Source: Echiichthys vipera
Lineage: Eukaryota; Chordata; Actinopteri; Perciformes; Trachinidae
Length of the DNA: 64,000 nucleotides
Reading direction: 5' to 3'
Assembly: GCA_963691815.1 (NCBI GenBank)
Contig: OY829650.1
Span: 32,503,577-32,567,576, forward strand
Below the pieces are notes generated by a model, which was not told the DNA's origin, searched no databases, and worked only from the letters and a program-made list of their open reading frames with translations. Positions 22,501-33,947 of this stretch are shown here, in pieces (the first letter of the stretch is position 1; each line of letters begins with the position of its first letter). A program made the position numbers and the translations under genes.

Positions 22501-22577
22501 GCGGATCCGAGCGGGGGAAAATCCTTCAGGCTTAGGACGTCAAACCTGTTATCCAGTGGTAGATCCCAATAAAAGGC

Positions 22578-22603
22578 ATTATTATTATTATTATTATTAT
22601 AGC
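22578..22603 (+). repeat. (TTA)n microsatellite at the L2 5' boundary
   Basis: About eight ATT units directly abut the truncated L2 5' end. Confidence 0.85.
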
Positions 22604-22712
22604 ATTATTATAGTTTCATGCTTGCTACACATGTCATTTTTATGACAGGGAAAGCTGCGTGCAATTTTTCCACACTCAATCTTGCTTCAGACACGTGAGC
22701 CTCCTGTCATTA

Positions 22713-23216
22713 GCCCTTTTCACATATGAACCGCCGACTATGTCAGGAGAAACAGGTCCGGAGTTTCTCTTTCACACATGCAGCACACAGCAGGAGGTTC
22801 TCTTGTCTGACTTATTCTCACTTACAGGATAAACTCCAGGACATGGCGTGGATTAATCTTAATTTAGTCATATACAAGCAACTCTCTTTCCATTGAATTT
22901 GTCTAACAATTTCAGAGTCAGCCCTTACCGACTGAATCTTGTTTGTCTTTCCAGACATTTCTGTCACTGTTTTTGTGTAAATCACCCTGTTGTCTTCTGG
23001 TGACGGCCACATTGACACATCATCCATTTGCCTACTCATGCGCCATGATAACACCAGGCAAGGAGCATCTATATTCACAAATGGACTCAGATGGTCTTTG
23101 TTCAAGGGAGCGGGCCCGGTCCAGTCCGAATGATTCAAACATTTGCGTTCTCATATACAGTTTTGCTTAGTAATGTCAAGAGAAATTCAGGTTTGCAGTG
23201 CATGTGTGAAGGGGCT
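22713..23216. mobile_element. TIR element, probable MITE
   Basis: Inverted ends GCCCTTTTCACATATG (left) and GCCCCTTCACACATGC (right, complement) enclose about 500 bases without a gene. TTA stands on both sides, with one extra T on the right. That would fit a Harbinger-type TWA duplication but is not decisive. Confidence 0.55.
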
Positions 23217-23219
23217 TTA

Positions 23220-24554
23220 GATGACTGTCTGCACAATAATTTAACTACTTTAATTGTTCATCTGTGATGAGGACTGTTTTACGTGTAATCTCACAGTTTA
23301 CATGCACATTAACTTGTATTTGCACTTCAAACACAAGGTCATGCTATCATGTTTGTCACCATTGAGTGTGCCCAATAATATGACCAACAGGTAAAAACTA
23401 CAGAGAACTGTGTAAAAATGACTGTAGTACAATCTATTTAAAAATTATTGAGACGCATACCTCATTGTACCAGAGGGTAATGTGAGTCAGCACAGCTTTC
23501 ACACCTGCAGGACCAACTGCATTAAAACGCAATGGCACAGTGAAGCCTGCAGAAGCCAAACGTTACTGACAGAGTCTGTGTAGCAGGTAAACAACTTGAT
23601 GCAAGTGTGTCATGGGAAATTCCTTGTGGGACATCTGTTTCATCCTGTACAATACTTTTGCTTTGTTTAATGTGCCTACACTTGACATCCAATAACTCAC
23701 ATATACATAAATCATTCTTTCCTCTCCTGTCACTTTCCACAGCATTTGTTAAAGCACTATCTTGCCTTAATTAGAAATGCAGGATGCACTCACACTTGAC
23801 CCTGTTGATCCATGCCAAATGTACTGTGATTGTTAAACCTCCTCTCAGAAGCTCCGCCCACTGCTCCTGTGACAATAAAGCACTTTGTTTCGGTGGATAA
23901 CACCAAACCTATTGTATTCTTCCAAAGCTGCATTGCAATGTGGCTCTGTTTGTCAACTGACTGGCACTTGTCAATGTCCACATGCATGTGTATGCATCTC
24001 TATCGACGTGTGCTGGTGTGTGTGAGTGTGTCTGTTTACCTCTGTTTGTTCCAGTGTCTCCTGCAGCACGCGGGGGACCGCCCGGTTATCAGTGTAATTG
24101 GATCACCTCCCTGTCATCTTGTCCCGGTGTTTGTTGATAGGCCCTGTTTTAATTTGGCCTTTGTCTCTAATCTGCGGTAGCTGGCCGTTACTGCAGTAAT
24201 CCCTCAGATAAGTGGCAGGCAGATTGGGTATCCGAGGAGGAGAAGCCATGTGCCCTGGCCTTGTTCATAAGCCTCTGTAAATATGAAGGGGGGAGGCTAT
24301 TTAATGGAGAAAGCAGAGTGAGTTGAATGTGTATTATGGAGCTGGGCTTCTGTTAGAAAGCTCAGGGACTTCACTCAAAAGTCAAACCAAGGTCAGCCGA
24401 AGGTGTCAGCTAAGGTCAGGGGAGCTTCTAGCATTTTGTAGCTATTCCTCTGGATGTCACTCCCAGTGGGGATTACTGCTGAGTTTCACTATCACACAGC
24501 CTACAGTCCTCTACTTGACAAAGACCATCTCAGACTAATAGCCAACACATCAGT
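23220..24554. other. Unique noncoding sequence, possibly conserved in part
   Basis: No gene is supported. About 24050-24310 is repeat-poor and even in composition, with motifs such as GATAGGCCCTGTTTTAATTTG. It is a candidate conserved noncoding element. Confidence 0.4.
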
Positions 24555-25145
24555 CAGTGCGTTTACATGTAGTTTAAAAACCTGATTATATTCGGGTTAA
24601 GGGTATACACCAGTTTCTCAAACACCATGTAAACACTGTACCCCTGATGAAATCAGCGTCTTCATACTCCGGTTAATGGACCTAGAGAACTCCTTCAGTT
24701 CCCCGATAATGTAAACAGCCTTCTCAGATTATTATCAGGTTTCTCTTTTGCGCATGATCAGCACTCCACGACAGTGGCTTTTGACCCGGAAATAGAATAA
24801 ATAATAAATAATAGAATTTTTTTTCACCGAAAACCATGTGAAAAAAACAAAAACAATAGAGCGTTCCCTTTAAACTGAGTGAGGACTTCGCAACGGCAAC
24901 TAACATTACTACCAAGACGACCCGTTTCTGTCGTAATTATGTCCAAAAGTTGGCCGTTTGTGATTTTGACAAAGGTGAAGGTGAAAATAAAGCTGTATCC
25001 AGAGCAGCTGTATGTTGGTGGAGAGCCATCTACTGTACTGGAGGAAGAGTTTATTTAACCCCCTCTCATGGATTCAATAATCCAATCATTCCCTTAACCA
25101 GGGAACGTCCATTTTCAGGATACTGATGTGCATGGAAACACACTG
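24555..25145. mobile_element. TIR element, CAGTG ends
   Basis: The left end CAGTGCGTTTACATGTA and the inverted right end CAGTGTGTTTCCATGCA match at 14 of 17 positions and enclose about 590 bases. CAG at the tip is common in hAT-like elements. No clean target duplication and no protein domain were found, so the superfamily is open. Confidence 0.6.
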
Positions 25146-28100
25146 ACTGTGTTAGACTTATCTGTTAATTCTTTATGTTTTCTACCAGATATCTTAATGT
25201 TTCTCTCTAAAAAAATATCGGATCCAATGCTTTGAGTATTTGAAAAATGGCTCCATTCATGATTGTATTTAAATACTTTTTACATTCAAGAAGAGTTGAG
25301 ACGTAGCTTCTTACTTGTGTTCTCTCCTGGTCAACAAAAATGCTGACAAGTTTTTACACAATGATTTCCAAATTTTCTATCTCAACATACATTTTTTAGT
25401 AAGAACTCTCAGTCAGTCACTTCCAGGTCAGGCCAACATCCCAACCAGCCAAGACACTTCAGACACACCAACACGTTTTAGGTTATTGATAGTCACACAC
25501 ACCTTTTTGAGCCCAGACTTAATACGTCATGTTTGACTTTGTGTAATGCTCCTGATGAAAGAAAAGCTGTATTGAGTCAGCTCTGAACCAGTCTTAAACC
25601 TTGAACTTGACCTACACTCTGACTTTGTCATTTTTCTAAATTATAAAATCACTTCAAATGCTGTGTAATGTGATGCCAGCAATAGAAAATAAATTTAAAA
25701 AATAGACTGTAAAAAACAAATTGTGATGATAGAGGCTATAAAACAGTCAGATTAGGAATAGCTAATCACATGAATTATTCTCTTTTTGTTTTTTACTTAA
25801 ATTACATTTTCTCCAGTTTGAGCCTGTGTAAGTTCAGGCATGCTTGCATTAGCTGATTGCCATCAGCTGTTTCACTCATGCTACACCAGCTGGTTATCAG
25901 CTGAATGGTTAATTCCATCACTGATCGAACCTGACACTTCTCACTATTACTCTGATGAAACACTCATGCCAATGCACTTTGCTGCAGTGGCTTCTCCTAA
26001 CCTCTACCTGATGTACTACTTTGTTCATGTATGTACATTATATGAAGTGGGGATTAGTTATCCAGAAGACCATTAGTGTTTTGAGAGCTCTCTCAAAGGG
26101 AAAATTGGAAAACGTAACCTGAATTAGATATGCATTAACATTAACATTGTATAAAAGCACATGTATAACATTTTTTTCCTGTGCATTTGATTGGTTGCTG
26201 TGTTTTTGTATTAAATGTGTAAAGTGCATTTACTGGCAACATGTTTCAAAAAAAGAGGGGGCAGCATTTCTTGTCATGAATTAGACAACACTGCTCAAGA
26301 TTGTGTACAGTAAGACAGACAATGAACCTGTAATGTCCTCAAGAATGTAACTGAAATTCTGTGCTTGAAGGAGCTCTACTTGAAATACTGAAAAAAAGCT
26401 GGTTGGGAACCACTGGATCGTCTATCACAACAAACGACAGGGGAACTTGGATTACAACACAGAGAGTGACTTCATTCTCTGCTCAGGACACCATTACTCC
26501 ACTATATCTTCACAAAGGAAAAATTTGTCGGCTACTATATTAATGTTCTGAAAATCCGGTACAGTGCCTTAAAGAGATTGTTGCAATAGACGTATCCCCA
26601 GAGTATGGCTAACCACCGCACAGATACCTCATGGGGATCACAGAGACCTGGCTGCAAGAAAACATCCGACTTAGCAGTGGAACTGCATTGCCCGCCCAAC
26701 TCCCAAACACTTCGCCGCCCTTTTCTAAATGAGTTATCTCTGCTGAGATGGGAGTGAGATTCTCCGGGGAGCTGTCAATATGTGACCAGGGCAAAGGTAA
26801 TTTATTATAAAAATGGGTTATGTGATTTTAAAAATGTTGTTTTGTGCCGAGGCATAGGACCTCTTTAAAATGAACCAGGATTAAAAGTAGGATAAAATAT
26901 ATATATGTATATATATTTTTTTTAAAGTTATTTTCCAGGAGAGCAGTTAAAAACCTGTGGTGTTTAAAATACAGTGAATTCAAACCCAGACACCACACTG
27001 CCTTCATACTATTGCTGCTGCTGCTCCTTGTGTTGCTGTTGCTTGCGTCTGTTCCCCCAGTCAGTCCCTCTGTCTGTTCCCGTTCTGTTCCCCTTTTGTC
27101 TCCTTGTAGTTTTCTTTTTGTTTTGTTTTTGTTTTTGTTTTCCCTCGATCGTCAACTACTTGTACACCTGAAATATCAAATTAGTTCCTTCCCCCTAGGG
27201 GGGTGAGGCAGTGCAGAGTTAACATCACTACACAGAGCCAGTTCACAAAATAAAAGCATGCAGGGGTCCAAAACACCACAATAAAACAAACCATCCAAAA
27301 AAATAACAAACTCTTCAAACAAGAGTTGCAAATTAGTAAATAGATGCTGACAATGCAAAACCAAACCACACAGTTCAAAATATGAACCAAACACAAAATA
27401 AATATATAAAACAAGTGTCTCACTTGACTGGCTCCCACATACAACAGTGTAAAGTAGAATATCAGTTCAGGTGTAAGTTGTTTCTTATAAAGATGCGTTT
27501 TGTTTGTTTTTTTCAGATTATGTAACATATTACGATTGGCTTTAGGTTGATAAGGCAAGATGAGTAAAATGTAGCAATTAAAGGCTATTTGGCCATTTTG
27601 AACAAGCTCTGACCCAACTATCTAGCCAGTGAGCTAGCCAGATGCTCATTTGTTATTTATCTGCTAAATGAGTTAAATTAAAATCCTTCATCCACACACT
27701 TTTGTCACAGTGTAGGAAAGCACAGCCCACTCACTTTAAACACATTTTCTGACATACAGCCAATCATAATGTGTTACGTCATTTGTAAATTGTCATTTGT
27801 CATTTGAATCTATGTGCATCAATGCTTAATGTCTTTTCTGTAAAGCTAGTTCTATTTCCTCTGGTATTAAATATGTATTTTTATGCCTATTTGGTTGCAT
27901 TTAGCTTACTCACTTCTCTTACTGTTGGATTGGTATTTGCAGCATTTTGTGCTGTTTTGACACGCTCAACAGTATGCATTGCATTTCACAGTGAGGTAAA
28001 CCTGTAGTTCTTCAAGCTCTGTGTAGCCACCAAGTTTCACAAAGATAGACTTTGACTTTGGCTTGGATCTAAATGCTACTCAGAACTTCGATAGACATCT

Positions 28101-29520
28101 AAATTCATCCAAGTAACACAGCTCTTAGTCCACAGTTGGTCTGAGGGCAGGGTGGTTTACCTTATAGACTGTAAATTACCTAGACTTGTTCTATCTAGTA
28201 TCCAAAATTACTGTAAGACTGTTCTAACACTAAAGACCAGTCTGAACTATCTTTGTGGACCAGCCCCGTAGGATATCGTGGTGATGAGTATGACATCATC
28301 ACATGAATAATTGACAACCAGTAACAGCGGTTTCTCCTGAGCTGCTCAGTCAACTCTTTGGCTTGGCTGATTTCATGGGATCCTGGCCGATGCTTATTCG
28401 GGTGTTAGCATGCAGAGAGGATATGGAAAGGCTGCAGTGAGGAGGTGTAAGTTTAGTCCTGACACCCCGGCAAGCGTCTGATGCCCCTCTTCCGAAGTAA
28501 AAGAGAGAAAATAATTTGTGGTCCCAGGCTCGTTTGGAGAGGAGCCTAATTGAATTAGGGCAGAATGAGAACATGGAGGAAGATTGCACATACTTTGTAA
28601 ATGCCTGGAGATCTGTTACTTAGTCTTGGCAGGACAGGAAAAATTGCTGCCATTGAGAGAGGAACTCAACCTCTTTTCCCAACCAGGGAGTCCAGGTTCA
28701 TATCTCTGGCATGCAAACAACATGTACAGCTGTCTGGAAAAGAGCTCAGTCATTCAAGTGTTTAGTTTTCTGCTCTCGTCATTTTAGTGGCAACATTTTG
28801 AGTCTGATGCTTCACAGTCTGCTTAGTTAATTTACACAGTTATTTGCATGGAGGCTCATTGCAATTTTGCTGCAAATGTGTTGTACATTTTATTGACACT
28901 ATACATGCATGCATGTGTTGGACTGTTGCCTGAGCTTGGCTCTGGTTGTCTGTAATTTAATTTGAATATAGGTGATGTAAGTTATCTTTTAACCATTTGC
29001 TTCTAATTTTATAAAACATTAAGTAGGAGCCAGCAAAACAAGTTTGACAAAACAGCAACTAAAAGATCACTTGTTTTCAGACATTTCACTCTATCTTCAG
29101 CAGCATATGGAGCTTGAGGATTGAATAAGTTTTTTTTTCCTTTTTCGCTTTAAGAGACCTTGAGTTGACATTGTATTATTCAAGGTTTGTAAATAGGAAT
29201 TAATAACTACATGGTTATAAAAAGTGAAATCAAGGGTAACCCCCCATAATTGACAATTGAAAGTGCTTTTTTCTTTCTCTTCTTCCAAAATGTATATTAT
29301 TATTGGCAAGACAAACAAATGAGGGAAAAAAAGGAATTTAAAGAACATTGAGGCTTACTGACCTGATCTGTAAGGTTTCCATCCACAGATACAAAGAAGT
29401 ATAGAAATTAATTAAAATCAATATATTTACCATTAAAACATGAATTGCAAAATATATGAATACCTCAATTATTATTATTTTTAGCTTACTATTGGATGCA
29501 CCATGAAAAGGTTGTTATGG
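25146..29520. other. Noncoding sequence, mostly unique
   Basis: No gene is supported. Noted are repeat C copy 2 (26460-26552), an AT dinucleotide run near 26885-26920, and a pyrimidine-rich tract with (TTTTG)n near 27000-27150. A plus-strand reading at about 26630 gives ITETWLQENI, which resembles a LINE endonuclease motif, but nothing around it supports a LINE. Confidence 0.5.
26460..26552 (+). repeat. Repeat C, copy 2
   Basis: It shares GACTTCATTCTCTGCTCAGG and the following CCATTACTCC...ATATCTTCA with 7750-7842. Dispersed repeat, class unknown. Confidence 0.6.
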
Positions 29521-29589
29521 CTATAGGTTGCCCTACAGATTGTCGGCCCAGTTTAATATAAAACTAAACTTTAAACAATATTTGTAGTA

Positions 29590-29623
<34 letters not shown>

Positions 29624-29670
29624 AGCAGCTTTCATAACATGTTATGTAGCTCAGATTGCTTTACAAAAAC
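29521..29670 (+). repeat. Repeat B copy 2 with (TAA)n
   Basis: 29521-29590 matches 6572-6640. It runs into a (TAA)n microsatellite at 29588-29622. This is followed by GCTTTCATAACATGTTATG and GATTGCTTTACAAAAACA, which looks like an inverted LINE/SINE tail. Confidence 0.55.
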
Positions 29671-30918
29671 AAAAGCAAATCAACGGAGGCAATAAATTAA
29701 TTACAATACATTAATAACATCTTGAAAAGATGAAACAGTCCTGGTCTCTCTTTCAGCTATGGCATAATTGGCCTAAAAAGGTTTTTCAGGAAACAAACCT
29801 TTCCATCTTCATGGTAGAAACCATTTCGGATGAAAGATGGTTATGTTGAGTGAAGTAATGTATTTTTATTTTATGTTGTGTATTGTGTAGTATCTCTTGT
29901 AAAACAAATGGTGCATATCAGTAGTGTTTCTAGTAAATAATAATAACGTATAACATTGCAACTAACATCCTCTATTTCAATAAAGGTAATTTCATGTCTT
30001 GATAGTGATGTATATCACAAAATAGCATGTTCTCTGGTAACTCAATAAATACATTTATAACCATTGTAGAGCCTATTTTTGGAATACTCCTGGTTGAAAT
30101 TAATATGTAACAAATGAAAAATGCTGAATATTTTCTCCTTTTATTAAGAACTTTAGTGCAAAATATAAACTCAAAATATTCCACATCTTTCTAGTATGTA
30201 GGAGATAAACTTTGAGACTTAAGGATACAAAGGAAGGGGAATGTTCTGTAAAATGCAGAATAAACATCATGTTTTACCTTATTAGTGAACTACAATTGTC
30301 TGTAAAACATGATGGGACTGTGCATAGGTGCCAACATTACATTTGAACTTCACAGTTGATGCTTCTGGACATGGCTGTGAGGTCTGTGTGTTTTAAGTGT
30401 AGCAGGCTGCTGTTGTTTTCATTCATCTTTGACTGGTACCAGATACACTGCTGTGAGGGTTCTGTGCTGCATTCACAGATCACCTGTCAATCAAACTGTG
30501 CATGCATCTGTGCAATTTACTGTTATTGTGAATAAAGAAAGAAGCACAATGGAACACAATGTGCATGTTAGTAGTTCTAACTTTTAAATTCATTAGCAAT
30601 GTGACTTGCACATTATCAATGTTACTTCCACAGAGGAAGCTGTAAGCAGTTTGAATGTTCCAATGATACTTGTCAATAGCGGACAATGTTTAGGAAAATA
30701 AATTGAAGAAAGTGCTGAATTTTTGATAGTGATGACACCATTCAATGCTGTGGGCACCATAAACAAACTGCATTCACCTTCATCATATTGGGGTGAAAGG
30801 GGATTCAAAATTGGTCTTGTTGCTGGTAAATGCATGCAGCACTAAGGTTGGACTCCCGACCTGGGTGTTGACACCTCTGACAGGAAGCTTTGTCTTTGCT
30901 CTGCTCTTTGCGCTGCAG
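29671..30918. other. Unique noncoding sequence upstream of the candidate exon
   Basis: No gene is seen. The last 50 bases are pyrimidine-rich and end GCTGCAG, a good splice acceptor for the exon at 30919. Confidence 0.45.
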
Positions 30919-31104
30919 TCTGGTTCATGCCATCTCCGGACCTCCTGCTGCACCAGTCCTGTTTGCCCTGTACTCCCCAGCAGCGGGGTTTGCTGGCCTG
31001 TTTGTTTTAATCAGCACTATATTTGCCAAAGAGCTTACCTCAGGAGATGGGAGTCCTTGTGTGTTCTCCTACGATGCAGAGAGGATGAGACCAAGTGGGG
31101 GGTG
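30919..31104 (+). CDS. Candidate internal exon of an unidentified host gene
   Basis: A 186-bp open segment is bounded by a strong acceptor (pyrimidine tract, GCTGCAG) and a strong donor (GTG/GTGAGTGAGG). Its length is a multiple of three, with phase 2 on both sides, so it could be included or skipped without changing frame. The frame reads LVHAISGPPAAPVLFALYSP then AAGFAGLFVLISTIFAKELT. A probable transmembrane or hydrophobic segment (about residues 12-37) is followed by a polar stretch with one Cys, SGDGSPCVFSYDAERMRPSG. It differs from everything else here: no repeat, no low complexity, credible amino-acid content. I do not recognise the protein and no neighbouring exon was found, so a chance open segment remains possible. 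Confidence 0.45.
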
Positions 31105-31664
31105 GTGAGTGAGGGCACGACATAACTGTGTGCCTACAATACGTATTTTCTGTTGCCTGATATCAGACAGAATTGTCAACTAGTGACACTACACTTCCAT
31201 CTTCAGTCTGACATTACCCCTACTCTCACTGATTTCCATTGGGGAGGAGATTTGATTTTCCATAACCAATCACAATAACGTCCAGTCTGAGCTTGCTAAC
31301 TGTCAGCTTAGCACTATACTAATTTGAATAGGGATAATATATTTCCATCACGTGGCGCTTCTAGACCTTCCCAAATGTTGTCCGAGAATCTGACCGATTC
31401 GACCAGATTCTGATTATGAAACAAATCATTTTGCTGAGGTTGCACAGTCAAAATAATTTATCCACTATATTACAGCCGTGCAGTAGCAACCATCGACATT
31501 ATGGTAGTGGAAGCCAAAGGAGTCGGCTACAGCATTACATGGTGGAGCCTATAACGTAACCACGTTTAGCTAACGTGGTTGTTTCTCCCTTATTTTCAAA
31601 ATTTTGGAACCCCTTTGGTTTAAGGTTCGAGGTGCAATAATGGTGTTCTTTCAGGGAGGGTAGT
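31105..31664. other. Noncoding sequence after the candidate exon
   Basis: No gene is seen. A perfect 9-bp inverted repeat, AACCACGTT and AACGTGGTT with a 5-base loop, lies at 31558-31580. Confidence 0.45.
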
Positions 31665-32905
31665 ATTGCTTTTGGCGGCCTGTTTTACTTTTAGTTTTAG
31701 TCTAGTCTTTGTGTCAAGCTGTCATTTTAGTTTTTATTAGTTTTAGTCATGGTTATATTCTTTTTAGTCTAGTCAAGTTTCAGTCGACTTAAAGTCTGAG
31801 CATTTTAGTCTATTTTAGTCAGAATTGTCCATGACTATTTTAGTCTAGTTTTAGTCAAAGAAAATTGTATATTAGTCTCTTTTGTAATGCAATTATATTT
31901 AATCAATATAATAAAAGTACCTAGTAGTATTGACGAAACCAACATTTTCTTTTAGCCAAACCCATGCAGATATCTTTTGTTTACACGCATGTACAGGTCT
32001 AGAATAAGTTATTTAAAGTCATGTTGATGCCAAATTCAGTTCAGTGTAATTGCTCTGTGGGATGCTTAGTGCACTTATAGAGTGAGTCAGTCAGGTAGGA
32101 ACTAAAAACCCACATTACACTCTCACACACGTTAACCCACGTTACACTCTCTCACAAACAAATATACACACACACACACACACGCTAGTCACACACATTT
32201 GTTCTCAGCTCCAGTGGCTAACGCTACAGCTAGCGTTAAAATACGATACATTACCCGTAGCCTCATAAGTTGGCATGTCGCATGAGCTTTCTAAAACAGA
32301 AAGTATCGTTACTTTAATGTCTTAACTTACCTAAATTTCATTATGTGATGCCCTGAGATGTCTCTTAAGATTTGTGGTGTTTTTTCCTGTGATTTTGTGG
32401 TCGCATTTCTCCCCATCTTTTTCTTTTCCATGTCTATGTAATGAAAGTGTTTCTTCTTTTTCTCCCAAAGACAATCCCCCACTGGCTGGCCATCGCTCCC
32501 TTTCTCGGTGTCAGACTTTGTTCTCATTTTTCTTTCTTAGTTGTCGTTAACGCTAACCCACAGCAGCTGAATCTTCTGAATCTAAATAATGCCACGTGTG
32601 GGGATTGAGGAAGTGACGTGGCCCAGATGCGAGACACAGGAAACAGTAAAAGTGCAAAATAATATTAATAATAACGTGACTAAACGAGCCAAAACAACGT
32701 TATTTCGCCTCGTTTGAAATGAAGAGACATTTTAGTATAGTTTTTATTTTGTTAACCACATTTCATCTCCTTTGTTATTCGTCAACAACATTGCATTATA
32801 TATTTAATAAAAGTTATCATCACATGACCAGCATTTACGTTGCGTTTCATCTAGTTTTCCTCAGGTCCTCGTCATAATTTTCGTTGACGAAAGCAATGAC
32901 TCAAA
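31665..32905 (-). mobile_element. hAT-like element remnant with BED finger exon
   Basis: The left part is made of reiterated TTTTAGTC-type motifs, and the right part ends in ATAATTTTCGTTGACGAAA, a familiar fish DNA-transposon border. On the minus strand near 32340-32500 the sequence encodes a BED-type zinc finger. WEKKKKHFHYI occurs in one frame and, after a one-base shift, KITGKNTTNLKRHLRASHN. BED fingers are the N-terminal DNA-binding domain of hAT transposases. The block ends at TTTAG/GTAAGT, a consensus donor, so it was exon 1. No transposase core is present. Borders are approximate. Confidence 0.6.
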
Positions 32906-33420
32906 TATTTCTTGGCCAGGTGCTGAAATGTCTTAACCTTACTTACCAGTTGACTTTCATTCCGCCTTGCTTTCATCTTGACCCCGCCTAGCTCTGATCA
33001 AAAATGTCTGGGATCGCTCCGTAGCTGAATGATTTCAGGGTCCGCAAAAAAATGGTCGAGCTAATCGCGACCGCCGGGTGGGGTTTTATAGATGTAACGT
33101 AGCAGAGAAGCGACTGTTGTGATTCAAACAACAATGGCGTCTTGCATTGAGGAAGCAGATGTCAACATCTATGCTGCTATTTCATCCGTTTTGTCTAATC
33201 TAGAGAATCTTTCTTCTTTAAAAAAACACAGAGAAGACTCTCACTGTTCACAACTAATGAACAATGGAGACCAGCCAAAAAGACAATGACAAAATATTTA
33301 CCTCTGAGACTTTTGTTTAGTAATATAAAGATTTGAATGGATCAATTTGACTGCAATTTTCTCTTCTTTGTTTTCATGATTTATGGCATGTCACATATAA
33401 TTTTTCAACGTTCTGGTAAC
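32906..33420. other. Unique noncoding sequence
   Basis: No gene or repeat is recognised. Confidence 0.45.
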
Positions 33421-33947
33421 CTCATCTCATCTCATCTTCAACTGCTTATCCGGGGTCGGGTCGCGGGGGCAGCAGCTTTAACAGGGGACCCCAAACTTCC
33501 CTTTCCCGGGCCACATTAATCAGCTCTTACTGGGGGATTCCGAGGCGTTCCCAGGCGAGTGGGGAGATATAATCTCTCCACCTGGTCCTGGGTCTTCCCC
33601 GAGGTCTCCTCGCAGCTGGATGTGCCTGGCGGAGGCGCCCAGGGGGCATTCTTACTAGATGCCCGAACCACCTCAACTGGCTCCTTTCAACGCAAAGGAG
33701 CAGCGGCTCTACTCGGAGTTCCTCACGGATGTCTGAACTTCTCACCCTATCTCTAAGGGAGACTGCAGCCACCCTCCTGAGAAAACCCATTTCGGCCGCT
33801 TGTACCCGTGACCTCGTTCTTTCGGTCATGACCCAGCTTTCAGGACTATAGGTGAGGGTAGGAACGAAGATTGACCAGTAGATCGAGAGCTTTGCCTTCC
33901 GGCTCAGCTCTCTTTTCGTTAACGGTGCGGTAGAGCGACATCCTGAT
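33421..33947 (-). mobile_element. Rex3 LINE, 5'-truncated copy
   Basis: The minus strand reads the end of the Rex3 ORF: MTERTRSRVQAAEMGFLRRV, SLRDRVRSSDIREEL and LRWFGHLVRMPPGRL, then RPRGRPRTRWRDYISPLAW. The 3' UTR CCCGGATAAGCAGTTGAAG and tail GATGAGATGAG follow. The 100-codon final stretch is open, so this copy is less decayed than the fragments at 5 kb. It begins at 33947, after the polymerase motifs, as expected of incomplete reverse transcription. Confidence 0.8.

Larger units (their letters stand above)
15618..22563 (-). mobile_element. L2-type LINE, long degraded copy split by Harbinger
   Basis: The element reads right to left. First comes the ORF1 esterase end (about 22490-22250), then ORF2 endonuclease (22225-21646 and 19213-about 18540) and reverse transcriptase (18267-about 17550). 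Its C-terminal part (17404-16769) follows, then a long 3' UTR with a 47-bp minisatellite and a terminal (ATTCA)n tail on the plus strand (15618-15650). An esterase ORF1 plus an APE-type endonuclease and RT is the CR1/L2 architecture. Several frameshifts and stops make it non-functional. The 5' end is lost near a (TTA)n run at 22578. The total excluding the Harbinger insert is about 4.5 kb. Confidence 0.85.

Noticed and set aside
26625..26665. ITETWLQENI reading as a LINE endonuclease motif
   Set aside because: Only ten residues match and flanking sequence shows no further LINE blocks.
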